Shown here one piece after another: positions 55,620 to 64,000 of a stretch of 64,000 nt of DNA. The stretch lies in contig NZ_CP017834.1 in the NCBI RefSeq assembly GCF_001907975.1, positions 3,219,480-3,283,479 on the forward strand. The letters are read 5' to 3'. The notes under the pieces were generated by a model. It worked only from the letters and a program-made list of their open reading frames with translations, was not told the DNA's origin and did not search any database. Every line of letters begins with the position of its first letter. Position 1 is the first letter of the stretch. A program made the position numbers and the translations under genes. This DNA comes from Silvanigrella aquatica (GTDB lineage: Bacteria > Bdellovibrionota_B > Oligoflexia > Silvanigrellales > Silvanigrellaceae).

Positions 55620-56165
55620 TTACTGCTCCACCACTTCCACATGAGATGCGCCTAATTCTTTTAAGAATTCCATCGTATTAACGGGATGAAATTTCGGATC
55701 AGTTGCTTCAATAGAGATAAAAAATTTATCGTCAGTCGCTTTTTTAAATGCTTCCGAACGAAATAAGGAGTGATACCATTGCGGAAGTTTATTTAAGGCA
55801 AGCATGCCAAATAAACAGGCAAACGCCGCAGATAAAACAGCACATTCAAAACCGGGTAAAAAATACCCTGTTAATCCCCAAAAAGGCTTTCCTGCAATGA
55901 CAAATTTATAATCAACGGCATTCATCCAAACCCATGTTGAAAAACCGCCAATGCCACATATTGCAGCTGTACCACCAACAACCCATGAAAGTTTACTTTG
56001 CGGTAAACCCATTGCTTTATCTAATCCGTGTACAGGGAAAGGAGTGTGAGCATCCCATTTTAAAAAGCCTCTATCACGAACTTTTTCACAGGCATGATAT
56101 ATGTCTGGCGCTGTTTCAAATTGCGCCAACACTCCGTAAATCATTTTTTTACCATTTGTAGTCAT
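55620..56165 (-). CDS. actD: ACIII subunit ActD (DUF3341)
   Basis: 181 residues with two central helices (about 61-83 and 98-122). N-terminal MIYGVLAQFETAPDIYHACEKVRDRGF and DAHTPFPVHGLDKAMG are typical of ActD. GGAGG precedes the ATG by six bases. It begins just 36 bases after actB, leaving no room for actC, which lies between them in known clusters. Confidence 0.93.
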   Translation of the reverse strand: MTTNGKKMIYGVLAQFETAPDIYHACEKVRDRGFLKWDAHTPFPVHGLDKAMGLPQSKLSWVVGGTAAICGIGGFSTWVWMNAVDYKFVIAGKPFWGLTGYFLPGFECAVLSAAFACLFGMLALNKLPQWYHSLFRSEAFKKATDDKFFISIEATDPKFHPVNTMEFLKELGASHVEVVEQ

Positions 56166-56200
56166 TTTTCCTCCACCATCACAATGCCATGTTACTTTAC

Positions 56201-59200
56201 TTATCCAAGCTCAGGGTTAGCATTGCGAAGTTTTGCAAGGTAAGTCGTTCTTGGTCTCGTATTTAACTCACCAATTAAAGCATAGTTACGACTTAGTGCT
56301 TTGAGCTTTGAAACAGCAGATTCGGGATCAGCAACATCACCAAAAGCAATGGCATTTGTCGGACAAACACTTTGGCATGCTGTGATTACAGCTCCATCTG
56401 GAATAATTCCATCCGAAATCTTTTTAAATTTCGAACGTGCATGATTAATTTTTTGGACACAATATGTACACTTTTCCATAACCCCGCGAAAGCGAACTGT
56501 TACGTTAGGATTTTTTTGCATAGCATATAAAGGATTTCGTTCATCATCAATTTTACTATAATTAAAGAAATTATAACGACGGACTTTATAAGGGCAGTTA
56601 TTTGCACAATAACGCGTACCAACACAGCGATTGTAAGCCATGTCATTTAAGCCATCAGGACTGTGCACAGTTGCGGCAACAGGACAAACAGCTTCACAGG
56701 GTGCATTTTCGCAATGCTGACAATTAATAGGTTGAAATACCGTTCTCATTTCAGGATTATCAACATCTCCTGTAAAGTAACGGTCAACGCGAATCCAAGA
56801 CATCTCACGATTTTTAAATACTTCTTCTTTTCCAACAACAGAAATATTATTTTCAGATTGGCATGCCACAGAGCAAGCATTACAGCCAAGACATGAATTT
56901 AAATCAATTGTCATGCCCCACTGTTGACGTGCCCATTTTTTCTGAGCAGGATCTTCAGGAAATTTAAATAAATTACTTTTTTGTTTTTCAACGGGAAGTA
57001 ATTCATATTCATTAACAAAAGAAGGATTTGACTTAAATGCACTTAATGTTGCTTCACGAATAGCGGGTGGACGATCCTCTTCCATTCCGGGAGTTCCGCT
57101 CATAGAACCATGCTCTTGGCATGACACAAGAGAATATTGTTTCCCTGTTTTTTCGATTTTAAGATCAGAGCCAAACCAAGATTCAGAGGTTCGAATTAAA
57201 TTTGCATTAAATCCAGAACCATTGGCAACTCTACCAAATTTAGTTCCATATCCGATATGTAAAATAGCGGAAAAATCGGCAACACCGGGAGTTTCCCAAA
57301 CAGCAACCTCCATAGAGCGATTTTGATACGTTACCTTAACAAGATCGACATGGGATTTTCCTGGTTTTGGACGCGCTTGAAGCTTAAGCTCCTGAGCTGT
57401 CTTTGGACTTATTAAAAGTGCATTATCCCAAACTAATTTTGTAATGGGATCAGGAGTCTCTTGCATCCAAGCATTATTCGCATACATTCCATCATAAACA
57501 GTGCGATCAAGTGCAAAATTAATTTCGAGAGACTTTCCATTTGGTTCAACAAATTTCATTGCCTTTGCTACGGCATTAGCAAAACTAGAAAATGAAAAAT
57601 GACTTATTGCTGTTTCTTTATGATAATCAGAAATTATGCCATTACTTAAATATTGACGCCACATACTTTCAAAATTTATGGAATTTCCTAACTTATTTTG
57701 CCAAAACTTTTTAACAATTAAATAACTACTAACCACGTTCTCAGAATGATATAAAGAATAAATAAACGAATACTCATCGATACAATCATCATACAATGGA
57801 GCAATTAGCGGTTGAGTAATACTTACAGTACCATCGGAAGCTCTCGTATCTCCCCAGTTTTCTAAAAAATGAGACTTTGGAAACAAATACTTACAGGATT
57901 CAGAAGTTTCATTTAAAGAATAACCTAGATAAAAACTATCCGTTACCTTAGAAAAAAGAACTTTAAAATTTAAATCAGAAGCGGATGTAAATACAGGATT
58001 ACCACCTACAACAATTAAATTTTTAATCGTATTATTTTCAATTGCACTCTTTAGATTATTGTAATTACTAACGCTTTTGGGACGAGTCGTATCAGGTAAT
58101 AATGTTAATGTTTTGCCAGTCGATCCCAATGCGGAATTTATAGCAAAACCCAACATATGTACCCATGTTGGTTGTCTGTCACCAATAATAACAACGCTGT
58201 TTCCATTTTGTTTATAAAGATCTTTGGCACATGCTTTTACCCAACGCAATAAAGCATCAGGTAATGCTGCTCTTGAAGAGATATGATCAACTATTTCTGC
58301 TGAAAACTTCACTTTTAATGCTATAAGTTCAGTGACAAGAGCAATTAAAAAATCACCCATAATTCCAGAACGCAATGCGTAATGATGATCAGCCAAGGAA
58401 CCCGTCGTACTAAAACTCGATTCAACACTATACAAACGATTCATACTTGAATTTTGATTTAATACTTTTCTTTTTTCAGCGAATTCTCTAGCGTTTTTAA
58501 CGCTATCACCCTCAATACCCATAAAATCAGAGTCTACTGCTAAAATAACATTCGCATTTGATAAATTATATGAAATATCAGCAGAAGTCGCAGCTATGTT
58601 ACTTAAAGCTATTTTACGATTAGATGAATAATTTGAGTCTTGCTCAACGATTAATGCTTTTGGATAATTAGATTTAAATTCGTCTATCAAATGAGCAAAA
58701 GTCAATGAAGAATTAGCTGCATAGACTAAGGCTAAATCGGAACCATCCACTTTTTTAGAAGCTGTCATTGCTTTTTTTAAAGCTAAATAAGCTTCTTTTT
58801 TATCAATGGCTTTATTTGATAAATAACATTTTTGTACCCTATCAGGGTCATACATATTTAAAATTTCAGCTTGAGCAAAAGTATTTGAAGAACCAATTTT
58901 ACTATTCGCAACAGGATTGTTCATAGGATGGCGTGCATTGCCATCAATTTTTGTCGGACGCCCATCCGTACTTGTTACAAGAAGTCCTAAAACACTCCCT
59001 GCCACCTGAGCCGATGTAGAGTAAAACTTTGGCACCCCAGGGATCATATCTTCAGGGCGATGGCTTTCAGGATAAATATGTTCTTTAGGCCTTCTTATAC
59101 AACCCGTGGCTGTCACACCTGCGAGTGCCATAGAAGCACCAATTATTCCTAAAAATTTTCGCCTTTGAACACCTGGACGCATTTCAAGTTCACTGGCTCC

Positions 59201-59314
59201 GTGAGGAAACTCACGTGTTAATTTATTTAAAAAGCCAGGAGAATTTTCTAAATCTTCTATGCTGCGCCAATGTGTTTGTTTTTTTTGTTCATCATTGGAA
59301 TTGAACTTTGTCAT
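56201..59314 (-). CDS. actB: ACIII molybdopterin-like/iron-sulphur subunit ActB
   Basis: 1037 residues from ATG 59314 (GGAAAG upstream). A TAT signal, RRKFLGIIGASMALAG, precedes a large domain related to molybdopterin oxidoreductases (known to lack the cofactor in ACIII) and a ferredoxin-like C-terminal region with CLGCNACSVAC, CQHCENAPCEAVCP, CANNCPYK, CTYC and CQSVCP clusters. In known ACIII this chain of clusters carries electrons from the quinol site next to ActC to ActA. The C-terminus looks complete (LAKLRNANPELG). Confidence 0.95.
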   Translation of the reverse strand: MTKFNSNDEQKKQTHWRSIEDLENSPGFLNKLTREFPHGASELEMRPGVQRRKFLGIIGASMALAGVTATGCIRRPKEHIYPESHRPEDMIPGVPKFYSTSAQVAGSVLGLLVTSTDGRPTKIDGNARHPMNNPVANSKIGSSNTFAQAEILNMYDPDRVQKCYLSNKAIDKKEAYLALKKAMTASKKVDGSDLALVYAANSSLTFAHLIDEFKSNYPKALIVEQDSNYSSNRKIALSNIAATSADISYNLSNANVILAVDSDFMGIEGDSVKNAREFAEKRKVLNQNSSMNRLYSVESSFSTTGSLADHHYALRSGIMGDFLIALVTELIALKVKFSAEIVDHISSRAALPDALLRWVKACAKDLYKQNGNSVVIIGDRQPTWVHMLGFAINSALGSTGKTLTLLPDTTRPKSVSNYNNLKSAIENNTIKNLIVVGGNPVFTSASDLNFKVLFSKVTDSFYLGYSLNETSESCKYLFPKSHFLENWGDTRASDGTVSITQPLIAPLYDDCIDEYSFIYSLYHSENVVSSYLIVKKFWQNKLGNSINFESMWRQYLSNGIISDYHKETAISHFSFSSFANAVAKAMKFVEPNGKSLEINFALDRTVYDGMYANNAWMQETPDPITKLVWDNALLISPKTAQELKLQARPKPGKSHVDLVKVTYQNRSMEVAVWETPGVADFSAILHIGYGTKFGRVANGSGFNANLIRTSESWFGSDLKIEKTGKQYSLVSCQEHGSMSGTPGMEEDRPPAIREATLSAFKSNPSFVNEYELLPVEKQKSNLFKFPEDPAQKKWARQQWGMTIDLNSCLGCNACSVACQSENNISVVGKEEVFKNREMSWIRVDRYFTGDVDNPEMRTVFQPINCQHCENAPCEAVCPVAATVHSPDGLNDMAYNRCVGTRYCANNCPYKVRRYNFFNYSKIDDERNPLYAMQKNPNVTVRFRGVMEKCTYCVQKINHARSKFKKISDGIIPDGAVITACQSVCPTNAIAFGDVADPESAVSKLKALSRNYALIGELNTRPRTTYLAKLRNANPELG

Positions 59315-59382
59315 GGTGCAAACTTTCCAATCAAAATTTGTTACTTTACGCACTCAAAAAAAGCGCTCGTTTATAAAATGTA

Positions 59383-60033
59383 CTAATAGTGACAAGCACC
59401 ACAAGCCTCAGGGCCTTGCTTTGGTCTGTCTTTATAATCTGGATCATTGTAAAGAAGGTAACCTTCTTTATGAGGATCATAAAGCATGTCCGTCAGCTTG
59501 CTTTGCGGTCTAATATTTGGCGTTGTATTGCGGTGGCAATCAAGACACCATCCCATACTTAATGGACTCGCAAGACTGACTACTTCCATTTTATCCACAC
59601 GGCCATGACATGAAACACAACCAACCCCTGCAGTTAAGTGGGCGCTGTGATCAAAATGTGCGTGTCTTGGTAATTTATATACGTGAACCCACGGAATAGG
59701 TGTGTTGTTCTTGTAACTTTCGTGCAGAAGTTTCAGTCGAGGACTGTCTTTCTTAACTTTATTGTGGCACCCCATACACGTTTCTGTAGCAGGCAAAGGA
59801 GCTGTAGGAGCTTTTTCTATACCGCTATGACAATAGCGACAATCTATTCCCATTTGTCCCGCATGAAGCTGATGACTAAATGCAATGGGTTGTTCGGGTT
59901 CATAACCTACCGCCAAAAATTTCGGCGAGAAATAATACCAAATTCCAGCAACGATAGCTATTACAAGTAAAGGAATACCTATGCCAAGAAATAAAGGAAT
60001 TCGGTTCGTCCATTTTGGAAATATCGGTTCCAC
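59383..60033 (-). CDS. actA: ACIII pentahaem cytochrome c subunit ActA
   Basis: 216 residues starting at GTG 60033 with AGGTGG just upstream. An N-terminal membrane helix (about 12-34) is followed by a periplasmic domain with five CxxCH haem sites: CRYCH, CMGCH, CVSCH, CLDCH and CGACH, the last three residues from the C-terminus. Five haems match ActA of Rhodothermus. It is the first gene of the act-cta cluster proper; ctaB lies upstream across a 320-base gap. Confidence 0.95.
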   Translation of the reverse strand: MEPIFPKWTNRIPLFLGIGIPLLVIAIVAGIWYYFSPKFLAVGYEPEQPIAFSHQLHAGQMGIDCRYCHSGIEKAPTAPLPATETCMGCHNKVKKDSPRLKLLHESYKNNTPIPWVHVYKLPRHAHFDHSAHLTAGVGCVSCHGRVDKMEVVSLASPLSMGWCLDCHRNTTPNIRPQSKLTDMLYDPHKEGYLLYNDPDYKDRPKQGPEACGACHY

Positions 60034-60254
60034 GGCACCACCTAAATTAAAGCAAAAGCTGAGTGATTATTAAAAAATCTAAAACTTTTTTCATTAACGT
60101 AACAACATAAATACCTAATGCAAATTCAATAAACTGAACTCACAACAATATGATGTTGCGGGAGTGTTCTAACGGATCATAACAAGAGGAGCAAGACCCC
60201 AATCCTAGATCATCAAAAACATTTTTCAAACTCATAATATATCAGTAAAATAAA

Positions 60255-60283
60255 ATTTTCTCGCTCACATGATCGCATGTCAA
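60255..60283 (-). promoter_or_regulatory. candidate sigma70 promoter of the act-cta operon
   Basis: Minus strand TTGACA (60283 to 60278), 17-base spacer, GAAAAT (60260 to 60255), about 225 bases before actA. The spacer contains the dyad ACATG-N4-CATGT, a possible operator overlapping the promoter. Confidence 0.4.
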
Positions 60284-60314
60284 GCATATAACAAAAAGTG
60301 TCACGCAATCCAAT

Positions 60315-60329
60315 TGAGATTAATTCTCA
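60315..60329. promoter_or_regulatory. inverted repeat TGAGA-N5-TCTCA, Fur-like candidate
   Basis: TGAGATTAATTCTCA partly matches the 7-1-7 Fur-box pattern and lies just upstream of the candidate act promoter and after the ctaB stop. Iron control of an iron-rich complex would make sense but is speculative. Confidence 0.25.
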
Positions 60330-60353
60330 TTTAGATTACAAAGCTCAATCATT

Positions 60354-61238
60354 TTACTTTCCAATCAGCATCCAAATAAATCTATCGGCAACGAGACCAA
60401 GAACTAAGACTGGTAAGTAAACAAGTGATGCAAGAAAAAATTTCCTAGGCCAATTAGGTAACACATCTCTTTTTAAACCAATAATACTTAATCGTAAAAA
60501 CCAAACCCCTAATATCACAGAAAAGCCAAGATATATCAATCCTCCAACCTGTAATGGAACAAGCAAGACACTTATTCCAATTAAGACAATAGTCCACAAA
60601 ACAGCTTGAATTTTAGCGACATGATCACCCCGAATTGCAGAAACAACTTTAATACCTGCTTTTGTATAATCTTCTTTATGATATATCGCTATCGCAATAA
60701 AGTGCGGCATTTGCCAAGCAAATAAGACTCCAAATAAAACTAAACCTGGCAAATCAACTTTATTCGTAACAGCTGTCCATCCTAGCAAAGGGGGCATGGC
60801 TCCTGGAAATGCACCAATAACAAGTGCTAGAGGCGTTTTATATTTTAACGGTGTGTAAATTAAACTATATGCAAATATAGCAATAAATGCAAGGCTTGCT
60901 GTTAATATATTAACATAAATTGCCAGTAAAAAAATACTACTTACACCCAGAGCTGTTGCAAATATGACAGCATTGAAAACTTTTAACCGCCCCGTTGCCA
61001 AAGGACGATAGCGCGTGCGTCGCATTAATTTATCAGTTTTTCTTTCATAAATCATATTGAAAGTATTCGCTGAAGCCACAGATAATGAAGTTCCAAAAAG
61101 AGTCATTATAAAACTTAAAAAATCAATATTACCTGGAGCAAGAATGACACCACCAGCTGTCATTAAAATACAAAAAAATGAAATACGAGGTTTTGAAAGT
61201 TCTATATAGTCTTGAAAAGTAGAATTTTTTTGAGACAT
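60354..61238 (-). CDS. ctaB: protoheme IX farnesyltransferase
   Basis: Converts haem B to haem O, the first step to the haem A of the caa3 oxidase. 294 residues from ATG 61238 (a TTG at 61256 is an alternative). About eight or nine helices. The prenyl diphosphate motif reads SANTFNMIYERKTDKLMRRTRYRPLATGRL, and the second region is YHKEDYTKAGIKVVSAIRGD. It follows the cysteine-rich gene by about 22 bases and precedes the act cluster in the same direction. ctaA (haem A synthase) is not in the window. Confidence 0.95.
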   Translation of the reverse strand: MSQKNSTFQDYIELSKPRISFFCILMTAGGVILAPGNIDFLSFIMTLFGTSLSVASANTFNMIYERKTDKLMRRTRYRPLATGRLKVFNAVIFATALGVSSIFLLAIYVNILTASLAFIAIFAYSLIYTPLKYKTPLALVIGAFPGAMPPLLGWTAVTNKVDLPGLVLFGVLFAWQMPHFIAIAIYHKEDYTKAGIKVVSAIRGDHVAKIQAVLWTIVLIGISVLLVPLQVGGLIYLGFSVILGVWFLRLSIIGLKRDVLPNWPRKFFLASLVYLPVLVLGLVADRFIWMLIGK

Positions 61239-61260
61239 TGTAATTTTAATTTCCAAAAAT

Positions 61261-61815
61261 CTAATGCGTTTTTTGCGCTGTTACTTTAGTAGCCGATTTA
61301 CAATATTCAGCGACAGTTTGCCAGACATCACCACAAGCTTTTTTTAGTGGTTTTAATTTTTTATCTTTCATATAAGCAGTGCATTGTTTTGCACCAAAAT
61401 TATAACCATAAATTTCGTTTCCAAATTGCGAGCATTGTGCTGTTTTATCCGAGTTTGCTAAACATACCTTGATCATTCTTGATACCGTTGTATCACATAA
61501 TTCGGACATGACGTCACATTTCGAAAACCATTCCATTGTCCTATCTGCACAACCAAATATAGTAAGCGATGAAGATTCTTCTTGAATTTTAGCAAGTGAC
61601 GAAGTGATTTCTTTTGATGAGTTTTCATAACTTCTAAATACAACCCAACCAATAATTATGGAAAGTGCAAATAGAGCGATTACAACTGGAATACCCAAAT
61701 CACCTTTACGTCTAAATGCTTCACTATCTTCATTTTGCATGATACCACTTCCTGATTTAAATTTATGGGAGCTATTAAAAAAAGATATTTCCTCATTTTG
61801 TGGCTCAACTGCCAC
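61261..61815 (-). CDS. cysteine-rich single-helix membrane protein upstream of ctaB, function unknown
   Basis: 184 residues. A polar N-terminus of about 40 residues, one membrane helix (about 44-62, IPVVIALFALSIIIGWVVF), then a periplasmic domain of about 120 residues with eight cysteines in single, spaced positions (FGCADR, KCDVM, LCDTT, VCLAN, QCSQF, QCTAY, ACGDV, YCKSA), compatible with four disulphides. No CxxC or CxxCH motif, so not a haem or thioredoxin protein. Directly upstream of ctaB in the same operon, hence perhaps a cytochrome oxidase assembly factor; that is inference. No family recognised. Confidence 0.65.
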   Translation of the reverse strand: MAVEPQNEEISFFNSSHKFKSGSGIMQNEDSEAFRRKGDLGIPVVIALFALSIIIGWVVFRSYENSSKEITSSLAKIQEESSSLTIFGCADRTMEWFSKCDVMSELCDTTVSRMIKVCLANSDKTAQCSQFGNEIYGYNFGAKQCTAYMKDKKLKPLKKACGDVWQTVAEYCKSATKVTAQKTH

Positions 61816-61897
61816 ACATGTGAGACTTAGCCTATCCTCTAGACAATTTCCAGAAGCAGGCGAATGCTTTTTTATATTCTGAGCGACTTTATTTGTT

Positions 61898-62551
61898 TTA
61901 TATCAAGATAAGCAAATCTTTGGGAGAGTTAACAGTTATTTGCGGAGCGAGAGAACCTGGCTCTGAGTTATAACCCCAAGAACACCAAACGGTCGTTGCC
62001 TGAAAAGCATGTCCTGCCTGAATGTCGCCAGCACTATCACCAATCATAAAAGCTTTATTTTTGGAAAAAGAAAAACCGTGCTGTTCCGCAACAATTTTAA
62101 GCGGCATCGGACTTGGTTTCATTTCAGAGCAACTGTCGCCACCCATAACGTCGGTAATGTACTTAGCAAGATCTAACTTCTTTAAAAGCTCTCTAGAATG
62201 TTTTTCAGGTTTATTTGTTATAACAAAGACCTTATTTTCTTTAGAAAGTTCCTTTAAAGTATTTGGAATTTCATCATAGCATTTAGATAATATACAGATA
62301 TTTTCAAAATAATATTGCTCGTAATAATTTTTTAAATTTTCATATTTTAATTTATAATTCATATTGTCAGATAAATAATCATCAAAACAATTTTCATATA
62401 ATTCATGCATGCCTTTATTGACATATTTTTTCAAATCTTTGGTATCTCTGAGCGGCAATTCCAATTTTTCTCTTACAGCGTTTACAGCATTCGCCATATC
62501 ATCACGTGAATCTTCAAGAGTTCCATCTAAATCAAAGAAAAAAAAGTTCAT
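61898..62551 (-). CDS. HAD-family hydrolase, phosphoglycolate phosphatase-like
   Basis: 217 residues with the full set of HAD motifs: Asp7-x-Asp9 in FFDLDGTLEDS, FVITNKPE (motif II Thr), KPSPMPLKIV (motif III Lys) and MIGDSAGDIQAG (motif IV). The helical cap between motifs I and II is the Gph/PGP type. Likely a small-phosphate ester phosphatase; the physiological substrate is uncertain. Six bases after the cupin gene, forming the operon tail protein-gloB-cupin-HAD. Confidence 0.85.
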   Translation of the reverse strand: MNFFFFDLDGTLEDSRDDMANAVNAVREKLELPLRDTKDLKKYVNKGMHELYENCFDDYLSDNMNYKLKYENLKNYYEQYYFENICILSKCYDEIPNTLKELSKENKVFVITNKPEKHSRELLKKLDLAKYITDVMGGDSCSEMKPSPMPLKIVAEQHGFSFSKNKAFMIGDSAGDIQAGHAFQATTVWCSWGYNSEPGSLAPQITVNSPKDLLILI

Positions 62552-62557
62552 ATTACT

Positions 62558-62959
62558 TTATACCTTATTTTTTTGAAGATCTTCAACGCTGCCTTTAGCA
62601 TCACTGTATTCTGTTACTTTACGCTCTCCAGAACGACTTCCTTTAAAAGCCGTAAATGGTTTTGAATTATGAATTGAAACATGATGAGGAATGCCAGGCG
62701 GTATCACTAAAATATCGCCAGATTCTAATGTAATAGGAAATTCATCAAAATGAAATGTGATGCATCCCGAAACAGCGGCTCTAATTTCTTCGTAATCATG
62801 TCCATGACGACTGCGATCAAACCAAGGAGGACATGTCTGTAAATCGTAGGCTTTAAACCCCAGTGACTCTAATTGCTGTTTCATTAATTCTTCAGTGGGA
62901 TCAACTTTTAAAGACCATTTATAAATAACAATTCCGTTGGGAAGCTTATAATGATTCAT
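62558..62959 (-). CDS. small cupin-domain protein
   Basis: 133 residues. One cupin barrel with metal-binding motifs HGHDYEEIRAAVSGCITFHF (His, His, Glu) and PPGIPHHVSIHNSKPF (third His). The arrangement resembles acireductone dioxygenase (ARD-like) cupins, but length is shorter than ARD, so the activity is unassigned. It lies between gloB and the HAD gene in the same operon. Confidence 0.75.
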   Translation of the reverse strand: MNHYKLPNGIVIYKWSLKVDPTEELMKQQLESLGFKAYDLQTCPPWFDRSRHGHDYEEIRAAVSGCITFHFDEFPITLESGDILVIPPGIPHHVSIHNSKPFTAFKGSRSGERKVTEYSDAKGSVEDLQKNKV

Positions 62960-62989
62960 TAAAACATTCCTTATATAATAAAAAAATAG

Positions 62990-63781
62990 TTAAATAGGTG
63001 ATGTCACCTTTGGAGGATTGTCTCGATACTTCCTGACATAAGAAAACACTTCAAAATCAGTTGATAAATTTAACTTCGCTTTTAATTCAGGATCATCCCA
63101 TCGCAAAAAACTACTGATTTCTTTTTCACTTTTTAATGAAAAGGGAACTGTAAATTGATTTTTTTTACGCGCTTCAATAGCTTCATTTAGTTTAGTTGTA
63201 ATAGCTAAATTATCTGGTTCTAATTTATTTAATATTAAATAATTTTCCACGGTATATTCGTGCGCACACCATATTAATGTTTCATTCGGCAAAAAATCTC
63301 TTAAAAACTTCAATGAGGCAAACATTTGTTGCATGGTGCCTTCAAATAATTTACCGCACCCACCAGAAAAAAGAGTGTCCCCAACAAAAAGATGGTGTTC
63401 CCCATTTTTCAAGGGAAAATAATAACAAATATGCCCAACAGTATGTCCTGGAACAAAAAATACAGTTGCTGTTTCTGCGGCAAATGCAACAAGATCACCT
63501 TGTTTTAAATAGTGAGTTTGTCCTGGAATGCGCTCTGCATCATTGATGCCACCATACACTTCTACATTGGGAAAAGCACGAGAAAGTTCTTTATTACCAG
63601 ACACATGATCAAAATGATGATGAGTATTAAAAATTTTAGTTAATTTTAATTTATTTGATTTTAAAAATTTTAAGACAGGCTCTGCCAAAGCAGGATCAAC
63701 TACAGCTGCTTCCTGTTTTAATTCATCAATTAATATAAAAATATAATTGTCGTTTAAAACAGGAAGCATGCGTATTTCCAT
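62990..63781 (-). CDS. gloB: hydroxyacylglutathione hydrolase (glyoxalase II)
   Basis: 263 residues, the size of GloB. Metallo-beta-lactamase motif THHHFDH at 53-59 (binuclear metal site), then GHTVGHICYYF, FVGDTLFSGGCGKLFEGT and CAHEYTVENYLI, which contain the remaining ligands and glutathione contacts. The C-terminal domain with PFSLKSEKEISSFLRW is specific to glyoxalase II. Hydrolyses S-lactoylglutathione in methylglyoxal detoxification. It starts five bases after the preceding gene's stop. Confidence 0.93.
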   Translation of the reverse strand: MEIRMLPVLNDNYIFILIDELKQEAAVVDPALAEPVLKFLKSNKLKLTKIFNTHHHFDHVSGNKELSRAFPNVEVYGGINDAERIPGQTHYLKQGDLVAFAAETATVFFVPGHTVGHICYYFPLKNGEHHLFVGDTLFSGGCGKLFEGTMQQMFASLKFLRDFLPNETLIWCAHEYTVENYLILNKLEPDNLAITTKLNEAIEARKKNQFTVPFSLKSEKEISSFLRWDDPELKAKLNLSTDFEVFSYVRKYRDNPPKVTSPI

Positions 63782-63785
63782 AAAA

Positions 63786-64000
63786 TTATACTCTATTTGT
63801 ATTAAACTTATTAATTAAATCGGATAAACTTGCAGGTTTTTCAGATTCTTTATTTTCGTTTCTTACATTTTTTGTATTTGGCCTTCTATTTGCATTAGCT
63901 GTAGAATAATTTTGATTTCTATTTTCTTGATTATTCTTATTATAATTTTGGCGCTGATTTTGGCCGCTGCTCGCCCCATATCTATTTTGCTGATTTGAAG
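63786..64000 (-). CDS. C-terminal tail of an Asn/Gln/Arg-rich protein, start outside window
   Basis: The minus strand is open from the right edge to a stop at 63786. The visible 70 residues are a low-complexity tail rich in Asn, Gln, Arg and Tyr (GQNQRQNYNKNNQENRNQNY), ending KPASLSDLINKFNTNRV. Such tails are common on DEAD-box helicases and other RNA-binding proteins, but the folded part is outside the window, so no function is assigned. gloB follows closely in the same direction. Confidence 0.7.
   Translation of the reverse strand, partial: SNQQNRYGASSGQNQRQNYNKNNQENRNQNYSTANANRRPNTKNVRNENKESEKPASLSDLINKFNTNRV

Larger units (their letters stand above)
60034..60353. other. intergenic, promoter region of the act-cta operon
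   Basis: 320 bases between actA and ctaB. It contains the promoter candidate at 60255-60283 and an inverted repeat at 60315-60329; nothing coding was seen. Confidence 0.5.

Noticed and set aside
1-64000. tRNA, rRNA or CRISPR array
   Set aside because: Intergenic regions were read on both strands; no cloverleaf with CCA-type end, no rRNA signature and no regularly spaced repeats were recognised. A covariance-model scan would be decisive.

Overview
The window is AT-rich (visibly about 30-33% G+C) bacterial chromosome, most consistent with the Bdellovibrionota/Oligoflexia, perhaps a Silvanigrella-like member. That placement is an inference from gene content: an alternative complex III (ACIII) plus caa3 oxidase cluster, an Agl/Glt-like ExbB/ExbD/AgmX operon, RNase J, a classical menaquinone pathway, a split glycine decarboxylase, and a kexin-like lipoprotein protease. 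No rRNA, tRNA or CRISPR array was seen.

Layout. 1-2.6 kb: partial S8 protease and 5-formyl-THF cyclo-ligase (- strand). 2.6-9.9 kb (+): small acidic protein, solitary adenine methyltransferase, a five-gene energised envelope operon (secreted protein, TolQ/ExbB, two ExbD-like proteins, AgmX-like transducer) and RNase J. 10-15.5 kb: DcuB carrier, GNAT enzyme, FabH, RecN. 15.5-21.5 kb (-): menB-menA-NRDE-menC-menE-MFS operon. 22-28.5 kb: orphan gene, gcvT-gcvH-gcvPA-gcvPB operon with an intrinsic terminator inside it, ppa, and a SUI1/YciH gene. 28.5-33 kb is accessory: a secreted barnase-family RNase, a paralogue of its N-terminal domain, an alpha/beta hydrolase, a dead IS630 copy and a ricin-lectin gene remnant. 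33-40.2 kb (+): hsdM-hsdS-hsdR and a COG2958/HrgA-type gene. 40.2-41.1 kb: decayed sequence. 41-48.5 kb: DUF4442 protein, sucCD, menF-like enzyme, RluD, and an HTH plus MinD-like pair. 48.6-61.8 kb (-): ctaB, ACIII (actA, B, D, E, F), SCO, and caa3 oxidase ctaC-D-E-F. 61.9-64 kb (-): HAD phosphatase, cupin, glyoxalase II, and the tail of an Asn/Gln-rich protein.

How they fit together. Menaquinol made by the men genes and the menF-like enzyme would be oxidised by ACIII and passed to the A2-type caa3 oxidase, whose CuA site and haem need SCO and CtaB. DcuB and SucCD point to fumarate/succinate traffic under low oxygen. The cluster has no actC, which normally carries the quinol site. The most novel-looking locus is the secreted RNase/paralogue pair at 29-31 kb. 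The energised AgmX operon at 4.3-8.3 kb is the best candidate for an uncharacterised envelope machine.
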